Notes: a model not told the origin generated them from the sequence alone. Counted from the stretch's first letter, positions 8,231-17,703 are shown. The stretch: DNA of 64,000 nt from Streptomyces longhuiensis (GCF_020616555.1 NZ_CP085173.1:4227501-4291500); one strand, 5' to 3'. Numbers and translations: made by a program.

Positions 8231-8248
8231 GTCAACGATCGTGGACAT
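8229..8248. promoter_or_regulatory. 20-bp near-perfect palindrome over the amidase start
   Basis: Positions 8229-8248 read the same on both strands except one base pair (ATGTC, ACGATCGT centre, GACAT). It spans both possible start codons of the amidase gene and could be an operator or a translation-blocking structure. No regulator is known. Confidence 0.35.
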
Positions 8249-8365
8249 AGCTGTACATATCTGTCCATCGGGAAGTGTCATTGGTGGAAAGGGGAATTGA
8301 CAGTCCATCGGGCCGACACGGCGTCGTGTTCCCCCGGTCGGCCGCATGACGCCACACGCCCGGCG

Positions 8366-8371
8366 TACTCT
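8366..8371 (+). promoter_or_regulatory. -10 element of a leaderless transcript
   Basis: TACTCT fits the TANNNT -10 consensus and ends seven bases before the GTG at 8379, with no Shine-Dalgarno sequence between. This decides the choice of GTG 8379 over the upstream ATG at 8346. Confidence 0.5.
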
Positions 8372-8378
8372 TGCGCCC

Positions 8379-9134
8379 GTGAACGCCACCGACCGCACCC
8401 CCGCCGACCTGCTGCGATCCGCGCTCGCCGCCGATCCAGGACGCCCACTGGTGACCTTCTACGACGACGCCACGGGCGAACGCGTCGAACTGTCCGTGGC
8501 CACCTTCGCCAACTGGGTGGCCAAGACCGCCAACCTCCTCCAGGGCGACCTCGCCGCACAGCCCGGCGACCGGCTCGCGCTGCTGCTGCCCGCGCACTGG
8601 CAGAGCGCCGTGTGGCTGCTCGCGTGCGCGTCGGTCGGGGTCGTCGCCGACGTCGACGGTGACCCGGCCGCCGCCGACCTCGTCGTCAGCGGCCCCGACT
8701 CGCTGGAGCGGGCGCGCGCCTGCTCCGGCGAGCGGGTGGCGCTCGCCCTGCGTCCGCTCGGCGGCCGCTTCCCGCAGCCTCCGGAGGGCTTCGCCGACTA
8801 CGCGGTCGAGGTGCCGGGGCAGGGCGACCGGTTCGCCCCGTTCGCGCCGGTGGACCCGGAGGAGCCCGCGCTCGTCGTCGCGGGGGCCGAGCTCACGGGC
8901 GCCGAGGTCGTCGAGAAGGCGCGGGCCGACGCCACGGACCTCGGCCTGACGGGCCCCGGATCGCGCCTGCTGTCCGGACTCCCGTACGACACCTGGCGCG
9001 GCCTGAGCGCGGGCCTGTACGCGCCGCTCGCCACCGGCGGTTCCGTCGTCCTGTGCCGCCACCTCGACGGCCTGGACGAGGAGTCCCTGGCCAAGCGGGT
9101 GGACAACGAGCGGGTCTCGACGACCGCACGCTGA
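8379..9134 (+). CDS. TIGR03089 family protein (AMP-binding-enzyme-like)
   Basis: The 251-residue protein matches the actinobacterial TIGR03089 family, which resembles the N-terminal part of acyl-CoA synthetases (LVTFYDDATGERVELSVATFANWVAKTANLL). It lacks the C-terminal domain and the full AMP-binding motifs, so it probably does not activate acids by itself. Its function is unknown. GTG 8379 is favoured by a TACTCT -10 element seven bases upstream. In streptomycetes this gene commonly sits next to LCP genes, as here, 129 bp before the first of five. Confidence 0.8.
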   Translation: MNATDRTPADLLRSALAADPGRPLVTFYDDATGERVELSVATFANWVAKTANLLQGDLAAQPGDRLALLLPAHWQSAVWLLACASVGVVADVDGDPAAADLVVSGPDSLERARACSGERVALALRPLGGRFPQPPEGFADYAVEVPGQGDRFAPFAPVDPEEPALVVAGAELTGAEVVEKARADATDLGLTGPGSRLLSGLPYDTWRGLSAGLYAPLATGGSVVLCRHLDGLDEESLAKRVDNERVSTTAR

Positions 9135-9263
9135 GACACCCGGGCGCCGGCGTCACCCGTTCGGCCCAGTCCACCCCTGGGCCACCGGGCCCCGGGCGGC
9201 GCGCCGGGCGATGGTCGAAGGGGCGCACCTGCGCACCGCCGTCGTCATGAGGGGTGGACTCAC

Positions 9264-10577
9264 GTGACCGAACCCGCAGGCACGCCCCCGCAGCCGCGGC
9301 ACCCCGGCGACGACGACACGGTGGGGCCGGTCACGCACGGGCCGGGCGCGGGTTCGTCCCCCACGGGCGCGGGCACGGCCCGGCGGCGCCGGCGCTGGCT
9401 GCGGTACACGGCGATCGGCGCCGGCGTCGTGGTGCTCGCCGCGGGCGGTACCGGATGGGCGGTCTACGAGAAGCTCCAGGGGAACATCACCGAGGACACC
9501 GACGCGGCCGCCGAGCTCGCCCGCTACGAGAAGGAGCGGCCCGCCTCGCTCGTGCACGGCGCGCAGAACATCCTGCTGATCGGCTCCGACTCGCGGGCCG
9601 GCGCCGCCAACCGCAAGTACGGCCGCGACTCGGGCACCCAGCGCTCGGACACGACGATCCTGCTGCACATATCCGCCGACCACAAAAGGGCCATCGCGGT
9701 CTCACTGCCCCGCGACCTGATGGTGGACATACCGAGCTGCCGCACGCACGAGGGCACCCGCAGCAGCTCCAAGTTCGCGATGTTCAACTACGCCTTCGAG
9801 CAGGGCGGTTCGGCCTGCACGATCCGTACGGTCGAGAAGCTCACCGGCATCCGCGTCGACCACCACATGGTCGTCGACTTCAGCGGGTTCAAGGACATGG
9901 TCGACGCCGTGGACGGCGTCGCGGTCTGCCTGAAGGAGCCCATGGACGACCGCGCGGCGCACCTGAAGCTGCCCGCGGGCAAGCAGACCCTCGACGGCGA
10001 GCAGGCCCTCGGCTACGTGCGGGCCCGCAAGAGCCTCGGCAACGGCAGCGACACCGCCCGGATGGACCGCCAGCAGCGGTTCCTCGGCGCCCTGGTGAAC
10101 AAGGTGCAGAGCAACCGGGTGCTGCTCAACCCGACGAAGCTGTACCCCGTGCTCGACGCGGCCACCTCGTCCCTGACCACGGACCCCGGGCTCGCCAGTC
10201 TGCGCGGCCTCTACAACCTCGTACGCGGCATGCGGGACATTCCGACCGAACGCGTCCAATTCCTTACGGTGCCGCGGCGCAGTTACGTCTACAACGCCAA
10301 CCGCGACCAGCTCGTCCAGCCCGCGGCCGAGAAGCTCTTCACGCAACTGCGTACCGACGCCCCCGTGGTGGTCGCCAAGAGGACGCCGAACGAAAGTGCC
10401 GCCAAGAGCTCCTCCGACGGCTCCGGCGAGGACAGCTCGGACACGGACAACATGGCGTACGAGCACGACGGATACGACGACGGGAAGCCCGGCGACCCCT
10501 CCGTTTCGTCCGGTTCCTCCGCCAGTCCGGCACCCACATTCCGCGGCAACACGGCCGCCCAGGATGCCTGCGGGTAA
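9264..10577 (+). CDS. LytR-CpsA-Psr (LCP) family protein 1
   Basis: LCP proteins transfer undecaprenyl-linked glycopolymers such as teichoic or teichuronic acids onto peptidoglycan at the outer face of the membrane. The 437-residue protein has a Pro/Gly-rich cytoplasmic lead, a basic RRRRRW stretch, one membrane helix at about 47-66, and the LCP domain. Landmarks are NILLIGSDSRAG, the SLPRDLMVDIPS Arg-Asp motif, and ARKSLGNGSDTARMDRQQRFL. No LytR_C domain follows. The tail is Ser/Asp-rich and disordered. Start GTG 9264 with GAGGGGTGG upstream. First of five LCP genes in 10 kb. Confidence 0.92.
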   Translation: MTEPAGTPPQPRHPGDDDTVGPVTHGPGAGSSPTGAGTARRRRRWLRYTAIGAGVVVLAAGGTGWAVYEKLQGNITEDTDAAAELARYEKERPASLVHGAQNILLIGSDSRAGAANRKYGRDSGTQRSDTTILLHISADHKRAIAVSLPRDLMVDIPSCRTHEGTRSSSKFAMFNYAFEQGGSACTIRTVEKLTGIRVDHHMVVDFSGFKDMVDAVDGVAVCLKEPMDDRAAHLKLPAGKQTLDGEQALGYVRARKSLGNGSDTARMDRQQRFLGALVNKVQSNRVLLNPTKLYPVLDAATSSLTTDPGLASLRGLYNLVRGMRDIPTERVQFLTVPRRSYVYNANRDQLVQPAAEKLFTQLRTDAPVVVAKRTPNESAAKSSSDGSGEDSSDTDNMAYEHDGYDDGKPGDPSVSSGSSASPAPTFRGNTAAQDACG

Positions 10578-10803
10578 AGCGATACCCAAGGGGTTCGCGT
10601 CACGTCCAAAGAAATAGGACGGATTGCCCAGTTGTAGGGGAGTGGAATTTGTCACCGCCGTGGCTTGACGCTGAACTGGGCGGATAGTGTGAGCGATCCG
10701 GTGCACCCGGCCAACGACGGTCGCGCACTGATTACCGACTGACCGAGCGCCTTCTTGAGGGGGACAAGGCGCCGCGTGGCCCCGACGGAGGATGCAGACA
10801 ACC

Positions 10804-12537
10804 GTGGACGCGCAAGGCCGTGGGCGGGCGGACAACATCGATCCCGCAGACCAGTGGGTACTCAACCCGAACACCGGCGATTACGAACTGCGACTGAACC
10901 CTTCCTCTGGGCAGTCGGCCGTACCCGGACCTCGCAGGTCTTCCCAACGCCCCACCGGGCAACGGGGACAGACCGGGCAGAACCGGCAGAACGGCAGGAC
11001 CCGCGAGGAACAGGACAGCCGTGAGGTGCCCGGCCAGCGCAGGCGGCGGGCCCCGCAGCCGGAGCCGGCCAGCAGGCGCCGGTCCAAGAACAAGAAGAAG
11101 TCCAAGGGCAAGAAGGCGATCCTGTGGACGGGCGGCGTCATGGCCTTCGTCCTGGTGGCCGGCGCGGGCGGGGCGTATCTCTATCTGCGCCACCTCGACG
11201 GCAACATCAACAAGCAGGACGTCGTCGGCGCGAAGAACGGCTTCAGCAAGGACGAGGCGTTCAACATCCTGCTGATCGGCACGGACAAGCGCACCGGCAA
11301 GGGCAACGCGGGCTACGGCGACAAGAACAGCGTCGGCCACGCGGACACCAACATCCTGCTGCACGTGGCCAAGGACCGTTCGAACGCGACGGCGTTGAGC
11401 ATCCCGCGCGACCTCATCACCGACATCCCGGACTGCAAGGTGAGGGAGGACGGGGTGGAGAAGACGATCACCGGAACGCCCGACACCCGCTTCAACACCA
11501 GCCTCGGCCAGAGCGGCCGGGACGCGGGCTGCACGATGGCAACGGTCAAGGAGATCACGGGAGTCCAGCCCGACCACTTCATGATGGCCGACTTCAACGC
11601 CGTCAAGACGCTGACGACAGCGGTCGGCGGTGTGGACATCTGCCTCGCCAAGGACGTCGACGACCCCGACTCGCATCTGAAGCTCTCCAAGGGCAAGCAC
11701 AACGTGAAGGGCGAGCAGGCTCTCGCGTTCGTGCGCACCCGCCACAGCTTCGGCAACCAGGGCGACCTGGACCGCATCCAGCAGCAGCAGCAGTTCCTCG
11801 GATCGCTGATGCGCAAGATGAGCTCCAGTGACACGCTCACCAGCCCGACCAAGCTGTCGAACCTGGCCGAGGCGGCGACCAAGGCGCTCACGGTGGACAC
11901 CGGCATAGGAAGCCTCAGCGAGCTCAAGGACGTGGCCCTCGAACTGAAGAAGGTGCCGCCGAAGAACATCACCTTCACCACGCTGCCCGTGATCGACAAC
12001 CCCGCCGAGAAGGTCCACGCGACGGTCGTCGTCAACCCGGCCAAGGCTGACCCGCTGTTCGCGATGATCCGCGACGACGTCTCCCTGACCGAGGTGGCGA
12101 AGGACAAGAAGGCGGCCAAGTCGAAGCAGGACGCGCTGCTCAAGGGCTCGCGCGCCGACGCCTCCGAGGTCCGGGTCGACATCTACAACGGCAGCGAGAC
12201 CGTCGGCGCCGCGCAGACGACGCTGACCTGGCTGCAGAACACCGAGGGCGTCCTCAAGTCGAGCCAGCTGGGCAACGCGCCGAAGAAGCTGTCGAAGACG
12301 ACGCTCGAGTACGCGCCGGACCAGGCCGACCAGGCCCGCCGGCTCGCCGACATCATGGGGCTGCCCGCATCCGCCATGAAGCCCGGCAAGAGCGAGAAGA
12401 ACGACCAGGGCCTGCCGGCGATGATCCTCACCCTCGGCGCCGACTTCAAGGGGGCCGGGACACCCATCGCCGCCCCCACGAAGGCGCCGGAGGACATCCA
12501 GAAGGCAACAGCGGACAAGACTGTGTGCGCCAAGTGA
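10804..12537 (+). CDS. LCP family protein 2 with C-terminal LytR_C domain
   Basis: The 577-residue LCP transferase carries a conserved start (VDAQGRGRADNIDPADQWVLNP), a highly basic segment before one membrane helix at about 110-130, the LCP domain (NILLIGTDKRTG, SIPRDLITDIP, RTRHSFGNQGDLDRIQQQQQFL) and a LytR_C domain near residues 455-545. GTG 10804 is chosen over ATG 10792 because GGAGG at 10787-10791 touches that ATG but is 12 bases from the GTG. A TTGACG and a TAGTGT lie at 10665-10690 but with a short 14-bp spacer. A paired dyad follows the stop. Confidence 0.9.
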   Translation: MDAQGRGRADNIDPADQWVLNPNTGDYELRLNPSSGQSAVPGPRRSSQRPTGQRGQTGQNRQNGRTREEQDSREVPGQRRRRAPQPEPASRRRSKNKKKSKGKKAILWTGGVMAFVLVAGAGGAYLYLRHLDGNINKQDVVGAKNGFSKDEAFNILLIGTDKRTGKGNAGYGDKNSVGHADTNILLHVAKDRSNATALSIPRDLITDIPDCKVREDGVEKTITGTPDTRFNTSLGQSGRDAGCTMATVKEITGVQPDHFMMADFNAVKTLTTAVGGVDICLAKDVDDPDSHLKLSKGKHNVKGEQALAFVRTRHSFGNQGDLDRIQQQQQFLGSLMRKMSSSDTLTSPTKLSNLAEAATKALTVDTGIGSLSELKDVALELKKVPPKNITFTTLPVIDNPAEKVHATVVVNPAKADPLFAMIRDDVSLTEVAKDKKAAKSKQDALLKGSRADASEVRVDIYNGSETVGAAQTTLTWLQNTEGVLKSSQLGNAPKKLSKTTLEYAPDQADQARRLADIMGLPASAMKPGKSEKNDQGLPAMILTLGADFKGAGTPIAAPTKAPEDIQKATADKTVCAK

Positions 12538-12543
12538 CCAACC

Positions 12544-12588
12544 TCGGCCGCCTCTTGACTGTCTAACAGACAGGATCGGGGCGGCCGA
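12544..12588 (+). terminator. Nested hairpin after LCP gene 2
   Basis: An outer 9-bp stem (12544-12552 with 12580-12588) encloses a perfect inner stem CTGTCT/AGACAG (12559-12564 with 1268-12673 region, loop AAC at 12565-12567). It starts seven bases after the stop of the LCP gene and ends before the next start. A terminator is the simplest reading, but the inner palindrome also resembles an operator for the next LCP gene. Confidence 0.5.
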
Positions 12589-12618
12589 AGTGTAGGCCGG
12601 GGGCGGGAGGGGTGGGGC

Positions 12619-14286
12619 ATGAGGCAGAGCAGTGTGCGCGGGGACGGGCCGCGAGCACGGGTCCGTCAGCCGGTCGACTCGGGTGATCCGGGCCGACGCG
12701 GCGGTTCGCACGAGGCCGGGGGGCCCGAGGGCGGACAGGGACAGGACAAAGGACAGGGTGACGGCGGCAGGCCGCGCGGGCACCGGCGCGGACGCGCGCG
12801 CCCGCGGCGCCGCAAACACCGGATACTGCGCTGGTTCTCGATCACTGTCGCCGTGCTGATGGTCGGCACCGCGGGAGCGGGCTACCTCTGGTACCGGCAT
12901 CTCAACAGCAACATCAAGACGGACAAGCTCAACATCGGTGAGCACAGGGCGGCGAAGCCGACGCCGAACGCGGCGGGCCAGACCCCGCTGAACATCCTGC
13001 TGATCGGCTCGGACGCGCGGGACTCCAAGGCCAACCAGAAGCTCGGCGGCGCCAAGGACACCTTCGGCGGTGTGCCGCTCGCGGACGTGCAGATGCTGGT
13101 CCACCTCTCCGCGGACCGCAGCAACATGTCCGTGGTGAGCATGCCGCGCGACACCCTGCTCAAGCTGCCGAAGTGCACCGACCCGAAGACGGGCAGGGAG
13201 TATCCGGCCACGGTGGGGCGGCAGATGACGAACACGTCGCTCGGCCGCGGCGGCCCCGGCTGCACGGTGGCCACCTGGGAACTGCTGACCGGCATCCACA
13301 TCGACCACTTCATGATGGTCGACTTCGCGGGCGTGGTCTCCATGGCGGACGCCATCGGCGGCGTACCGGTGTGCGTGGACGCCAACATCCACTCCAAGGA
13401 CGCCCTGGGCCACGGCTCGGGCCTGAAGCTGGCGAAGGGCACCCACCCGGTCAAGGGCAAGCAGGCCCTGCAGTGGCTGCGTACGCGCTACGGCTTCGAG
13501 GACGGCAGCGACATCGCGCGCACCAAGGCGCAGCACATGTACATGAACTCGATGGTGCGCCAGATGCGGGAGAACGCGACCATCACCAACCCGGGCAAGC
13601 TGCGCAACCTCGCCGAGGAGGCCACGAAGGCGCTCCGCGTCGACGAGGGCCTCGACACGGTCAAGAAGCTCTACGACCTCAGCAACGAGCTGAAGAAGCC
13701 GGAGCCGAAACGCATCACGATGACGACGATGCCGTTCGTGTACGTGGGCGCGCGCGTGGCCCCGAAGCCGGGCGACGCGGACAAGCTGTTCCGGCTCGTG
13801 CGCGACGACGTGGCCCTGGACGGCAAGGACAAGAAGAAGGCTCCGCCCAAGGAGTCCGACGACCCGGCGGCGGCCGACGGCGAGATCGCCGTGCAGGTGC
13901 AGAACGGCACGCGGACGGCGGAGCTGCCCGCGGCGTCGGGCCGGGCCGGCACGGTGGCGCAGATCCTGACCGCGAAGGGCTTCACGAAGGCGTCCGCCGA
14001 CCAGTCGCAGTCACTGAGCGAGGAGAAGACGGTCATCCGCTTCCCCAGCGTCGATCTGGAGGGCGATGCCCAGCGGGTCGCCAAGTCCCTTGGCATTCCA
14101 CTGAGTTCGGTGAAGAAGTCGACCGATGTCTCCGGGGTCACGCTCGTCGTGGGCGACGACTGGCGGGAGGGGAACACCTACCCGAAGTCCTCGAAGGACG
14201 ACGACACCACCCCGGACACGGCGCTGGCGCTGAACGGTTCGGACAAGAAGGCCTGCATGAAGGTGAACAAGAACTTCACCTGGTGA
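12619..14286 (+). CDS. LCP family protein 3 with C-terminal LytR_C domain
   Basis: The 555-residue LCP transferase starts at ATG 12619 behind GGGAGGGG. A disordered basic lead precedes a membrane helix at about 72-92. The LCP domain shows NILLIGSDARDS, SMPRDTLLKLPKC and RTRYGFEDGSDIARTKAQ. A LytR_C domain (IAVQVQNGTRTAELPAA onward) covers about residues 425-520. It ends convergent with a glycosyltransferase gene across a strong hairpin. The role is presumed glycopolymer attachment; the substrate is unknown. Confidence 0.91.
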   Translation: MRQSSVRGDGPRARVRQPVDSGDPGRRGGSHEAGGPEGGQGQDKGQGDGGRPRGHRRGRARPRRRKHRILRWFSITVAVLMVGTAGAGYLWYRHLNSNIKTDKLNIGEHRAAKPTPNAAGQTPLNILLIGSDARDSKANQKLGGAKDTFGGVPLADVQMLVHLSADRSNMSVVSMPRDTLLKLPKCTDPKTGREYPATVGRQMTNTSLGRGGPGCTVATWELLTGIHIDHFMMVDFAGVVSMADAIGGVPVCVDANIHSKDALGHGSGLKLAKGTHPVKGKQALQWLRTRYGFEDGSDIARTKAQHMYMNSMVRQMRENATITNPGKLRNLAEEATKALRVDEGLDTVKKLYDLSNELKKPEPKRITMTTMPFVYVGARVAPKPGDADKLFRLVRDDVALDGKDKKKAPPKESDDPAAADGEIAVQVQNGTRTAELPAASGRAGTVAQILTAKGFTKASADQSQSLSEEKTVIRFPSVDLEGDAQRVAKSLGIPLSSVKKSTDVSGVTLVVGDDWREGNTYPKSSKDDDTTPDTALALNGSDKKACMKVNKNFTW

Positions 14287-14294
14287 CGCATGCT

Positions 14295-14319
14295 CCGGGG
14301 CCGACGGACTCGGCCCCGG
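14295..14319. terminator. Bidirectional hairpin between LCP gene 3 and a glycosyltransferase
   Basis: A perfect 10-bp stem, CCGGGGCCGA (14295-14304) with TCGGCCCCGG (14310-14319), has a five-base loop. It lies eight bases after the LCP stop and just beyond the 3' end of the converging glycosyltransferase gene, so it can serve both. There is no T-tract, as is usual in Streptomyces. Confidence 0.7.
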
Positions 14320-14325
14320 GGGTGC

Positions 14326-15354
14326 TCATGCCTCGCTGAGTACGGCGGGACGGCGCGACGCGATGACCCTCTTCGCGAGGGAGCGCGGGCTGGTCAGGAA
14401 GCCCCAGCCCCAGGACATGTGCATCGTGGCGAGCGCGACCGGGATCTGCAGGCGCGCCTTCAGCGGCAGCCCCTTGCCGGCCGGCACCGAACCGGCCGCG
14501 ATGGCCGCCAGATAGCCGCCGGGGATCACGAATCCCCACGGCGTCACGAGCGCGCCCACGACGACACCCGCGGCGATCGCGCACACGGCGACCGGCGGCG
14601 CGAGATAGCGCAGGTTGATCGAGCCGGCGTGGTAGCGGGCGACGACGTGCCGCCAGCGGCCGTAGTCCTTGTACTGCTTGGCGAGCGCCTTCACGCTGGG
14701 CCGCGGCCGGTACGAGACCTTCAGCTCGGGCGAGAACCAGATCAGGCCGCCGGCCTCGCGGATACGGAAGTTCAGCTCCCAGTCCTGGGCGCGGATGAAC
14801 TCGACGTTGTAGCCGCCCTGCCGCTCAAGGGCCTCGCGCCGGAAGACACCGAGGAACACGGTCTCGGCCTGCTGAGCCTCGCCGCCCGTGTGGAAGGCCG
14901 CGTTGCCGACGCCGATCTTCGACGTCATGGCGGCGGCGACCGCGTCCTCCCAGTCGTTCTCGCCCTCGGCGTGCATGATGCCGCCGACGTTCTGGGCGCC
15001 GGTCTCCTCCAGGAGGCGGACGGCCGTCGCGATGTAGTTCGGCGAGAGCATGCCGTGTCCGTCCACGCGCACCACGATGGGGTGGCGGGACGCCTCGATC
15101 GCGGCGTTCAGCGCCGCGGGCGTACGGCCCGTGGGGTTCGGCACGGTGTGGACCCGGGGGTCCTCGCGGACGAGCTCCGCGGCGATCTCGTCCGTGCGGT
15201 CCGAGGACGGGCCGAGCGCGACCACGACCTCCATCTCGCCGCCGTACTCCTGCGCCAGGATCGCCTCGACGGCTCCGCGCAGGTGCCGCTCCTCGTTGAG
15301 GACAGGCATGATCACCGATACGGGCGGAAGCTGCTTGTCGGAATTCGCGTTCAT
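14326..15354 (-). CDS. Family-2 glycosyltransferase with C-terminal membrane segments
   Basis: The 342-residue enzyme has a GT-A domain starting PVSVIMPVLNEERHL, with the DGHG metal-binding region near residue 100 and a QDWELNFRIREAGG acceptor motif near 190. Hydrophobic segments at about 250-305 suggest membrane association. Family members transfer sugars to lipid-linked or succinoglycan-type acceptors. The start is ATG 15354. It interrupts the LCP series on the opposite strand, consistent with a shared wall-polymer pathway. Acceptor and donor unknown. Confidence 0.85.
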   Translation of the reverse strand: MNANSDKQLPPVSVIMPVLNEERHLRGAVEAILAQEYGGEMEVVVALGPSSDRTDEIAAELVREDPRVHTVPNPTGRTPAALNAAIEASRHPIVVRVDGHGMLSPNYIATAVRLLEETGAQNVGGIMHAEGENDWEDAVAAAMTSKIGVGNAAFHTGGEAQQAETVFLGVFRREALERQGGYNVEFIRAQDWELNFRIREAGGLIWFSPELKVSYRPRPSVKALAKQYKDYGRWRHVVARYHAGSINLRYLAPPVAVCAIAAGVVVGALVTPWGFVIPGGYLAAIAAGSVPAGKGLPLKARLQIPVALATMHMSWGWGFLTSPRSLAKRVIASRRPAVLSEA

Positions 15355-15480
15355 CAGGCGTCACGTTACCGCTAATGGGGGACACGGGCGCGCGCCGCCG
15401 TGGTCAGTACCGCGGGCAGGAGATCGTATCGGCCTACGGTGCTCGCGATCCCACGCCCACCTTCTCGGAGGTGTCCCCAC

Positions 15481-16953
15481 GTGCCCAGTCCGCCGACCCG
15501 CTCCCCCGCACGCCCACCGCGTCCCCCGCGGCAGGAGCGCGGCCGTCCCCCCGTGCCCGCTCCCGTGCGGAGGAAGAAGCCCCGGTGGGCCATGCGGGTG
15601 GCGACGACGGTCTCGGTCACGGTCCTCGCGGCCGCGGGCATCGGGCACGCGGTCGTCACCGGGCTCGACACCGAGATCAACCGCGTCGACCCCTTCAAGG
15701 ACATGAAGAACCGGCCCTCCGGCGGTCACGGGATGAACGTGCTGCTCGTCGGCACCGACGGCCGCGACAAGATCACCCCGGCGGAGAAGTTGAAGTACCG
15801 GCTGGGCGGCGCTCCCTGTCACTGCACGGACACGATCATGATCGTGCACCTCTCCGCCGACCGGCACCGCGCGAGCATCGTCAGCCTGCCCCGGGACTCG
15901 TACGCGGAGATCCCCTCGCACACCGACCAGACGACGGGCAAGCAGGACCACCAGCACCCGGTGAAGATCAACGCGGCGTACGCGGAGGGCGGGCCCCATC
16001 TGACCGTGCGCACCGTCGAGCACATGACCGGGGTGAAGATCGACCACTATCTCGAGGTCGACTTCATCAGCTTCATGAAGACGGTGGACGTGCTCGGCGG
16101 CGTCGAGATCTGCACGGCCAAGCCGCTCAAGGACTCGTACACCGGGCTCGACATGGCCGTCGGCACGCACACGCTCGACGGCGGCCAGGCCCTCCAGTAC
16201 GTGCGCGCCCGGCACACGGACGGGGCGGGCGACCTGGGCCGGATGCAGCGCCAGCAGCGCTTCCTCGCCGCGCTCATCGCGAAGACCACGTCGTCCGGGG
16301 TGCTCCTGAACCCGGTCAAGTTCCGTGATGTGGCTCGCACCCTGCTCAGCTCCGTGCGCGCGGACCGGGGGTTCGGCACGGACCAGATGGTCGAGCTCGG
16401 GCAGGCGATGCGGGGGTTCTCACCGTCGTCGTCGGAGTTCACGACCGTGCCGATCGGCAACGTCAGCTTCCCGGTCCCGGGTATCGGCTCGACGGTGAAG
16501 TGGGACCCGGCGAAGTCCGGGAAGCTGTTCAAGGCGCTGCGCGAGGACAAACCGCTCGCCGTGCACCACAAGAAGACGACGGGGACGGTCGTCGGCGTCG
16601 CCCCGCAGCAGATCCGCGTCCAGGTCGAGAACGGCACGATGACCCCGGGTCTCGGCAGGAAGGTGGACGCGGGGCTGCGGGGGACGGGGTTCCGCACGAG
16701 CGGTGCGCCGATGAACGCGGCGCAGCGCACCGCCCAGCACACGGTGATCCTCTACGACCCGCGCTGGGACCGGTCGGCGAAGGCGCTGGCGACAGCGCTG
16801 CCGGGCGCGCAGCTCCAGGCCGTGAACGGGCAGGGCCCGGTACTGAAGGTGGTGGCGGGCCCGGACTTCAAGGCGGTCAGCGCGGTACGGGCCGAGGACG
16901 CACGCCAGGGCGAGTTCGGAGCGGTCACCGGGGACCAGGTCGTGTGCGGCTGA
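15481..16953 (+). CDS. LCP family protein 4 with C-terminal LytR_C domain
   Basis: The 490-residue LCP transferase begins at GTG 15481, seven bases after a strong GGAGGTG. This is preferred to earlier in-frame codons. A Pro/Arg-rich lead precedes one membrane helix at about 40-58. The LCP domain has NVLLVGTDGRDK, SLPRDSYAEIPS and RARHTDGAGDLGRMQRQQRFL. A Cys pair (PCHCTD) lies near its start. The C-terminal LytR_C domain (IRVQVENGTMTPGLG onward) spans about 380-475. It converges with a thioesterase gene over a hairpin. Confidence 0.91.
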   Translation: MPSPPTRSPARPPRPPRQERGRPPVPAPVRRKKPRWAMRVATTVSVTVLAAAGIGHAVVTGLDTEINRVDPFKDMKNRPSGGHGMNVLLVGTDGRDKITPAEKLKYRLGGAPCHCTDTIMIVHLSADRHRASIVSLPRDSYAEIPSHTDQTTGKQDHQHPVKINAAYAEGGPHLTVRTVEHMTGVKIDHYLEVDFISFMKTVDVLGGVEICTAKPLKDSYTGLDMAVGTHTLDGGQALQYVRARHTDGAGDLGRMQRQQRFLAALIAKTTSSGVLLNPVKFRDVARTLLSSVRADRGFGTDQMVELGQAMRGFSPSSSEFTTVPIGNVSFPVPGIGSTVKWDPAKSGKLFKALREDKPLAVHHKKTTGTVVGVAPQQIRVQVENGTMTPGLGRKVDAGLRGTGFRTSGAPMNAAQRTAQHTVILYDPRWDRSAKALATALPGAQLQAVNGQGPVLKVVAGPDFKAVSAVRAEDARQGEFGAVTGDQVVCG

Positions 16954-16966
16954 CGCCCCGCCGCCT

Positions 16967-16998
16967 CCGGACGAAGAGGCCCAGGGCCTTTCGTCCGG
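16967..16998. terminator. Bidirectional terminator between LCP gene 4 and the thioesterase
   Basis: CCGGACGAA (16967-16975) pairs with TTCGTCCGG (16990-16998), and an inner GGCCC/GGGCC stem continues the helix. The hairpin lies 13 bases after the LCP stop codon and 44 bases beyond the converging thioesterase stop. Confidence 0.7.
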
Positions 16999-17042
16999 AT
17001 CAGGCAGACCCCGCGCGCCCGGCCCGATCCGAGCGGGAAGCC

Positions 17043-17591
17043 CTAGTCCTCGATGCCGTCGGCCACGCGCTGCTCCCGCAGTTCCTTGATCGCGCGGCGG
17101 CGCGCGAGCCGGTGCTGGCGGCGGATCTGGGCCTCCTGGTAGCGCCGCTTGTCGCGCTCGCTCTCCGGGAACACGGGCGGCACCGAGCGCGGCTTGCCGT
17201 CGGCGTCGACCGCGGCGAACACGAGGTACGCGGAGCCGACCTGCTGGGCCGGCGTCGACTCGTTCCAGCGTTCGGCCAGGACCCGCACCCCGACCTCCAT
17301 GGAGGTACGGCCCGTCCAGTTGACCTGTGCCTTCACATGGACCAGGTCGCCCACGCGCACCGGCTCCAGGAAGACCATCTCGTCCATGGAGGCGGTGACG
17401 GCGGGTCCGCCCGAGTGCCGTCCGGCCACGGCGCCCGCCGCGTCGTCGACCAGTTTCATGATCACGCCACCATGTACCGTTCCGAGCAGATTGGTGTCGT
17501 TGTGGGTCATGATGTGCGACAACGTCGTACGGGAAGCTGAGGTCGGCTTACCCGGAATTTCGGATTCCGTGCCGCGGGCCTGGTCTGTCAT
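17043..17591 (-). CDS. Acyl-CoA thioesterase (hotdog fold)
   Basis: The 182-residue single-hotdog enzyme probably hydrolyses acyl-CoA to acid and CoA. The signature NLLGTVHGGVIMKLVDDAAG (Asn and Asp of the 4HBT/YciA group) is near residues 33-52, and the domain ends at about 150. A basic helical tail (RRQHRLARRRAIKELREQR) follows. The start is ATG 17591 with GGTGGAGG upstream. Chain-length preference is unknown. Its place between LCP genes looks incidental. Confidence 0.87.
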   Translation of the reverse strand: MTDQARGTESEIPGKPTSASRTTLSHIMTHNDTNLLGTVHGGVIMKLVDDAAGAVAGRHSGGPAVTASMDEMVFLEPVRVGDLVHVKAQVNWTGRTSMEVGVRVLAERWNESTPAQQVGSAYLVFAAVDADGKPRSVPPVFPESERDKRRYQEAQIRRQHRLARRRAIKELREQRVADGIED

Positions 17592-17697
17592 GGCCTCCAC
17601 CTTATGCCGGGCAGGACACGGGCTGCTTTGTGTCAGCTCTGCAACAGCCCGGGCCCGATTCGCCACCCACCCTTGTGGGGCACACAGCCCAGGACTG

Positions 17698-17703
17698 CAC
17701 ACT
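17698..17703 (+). promoter_or_regulatory. -10-like element of a leaderless LCP transcript
   Basis: CACACT ends six bases before the ATG at 17710, and no Shine-Dalgarno sequence precedes that start. The match to TANNNT is partial (A2 and T6). Confidence 0.3.

Noticed and set aside
10732..13536. A 934-codon open frame antisense to two LCP genes
   Set aside because: The Val/Leu/Gly-rich sequence mirrors the sense codons of the LCP genes; there is no start signal or family motif.
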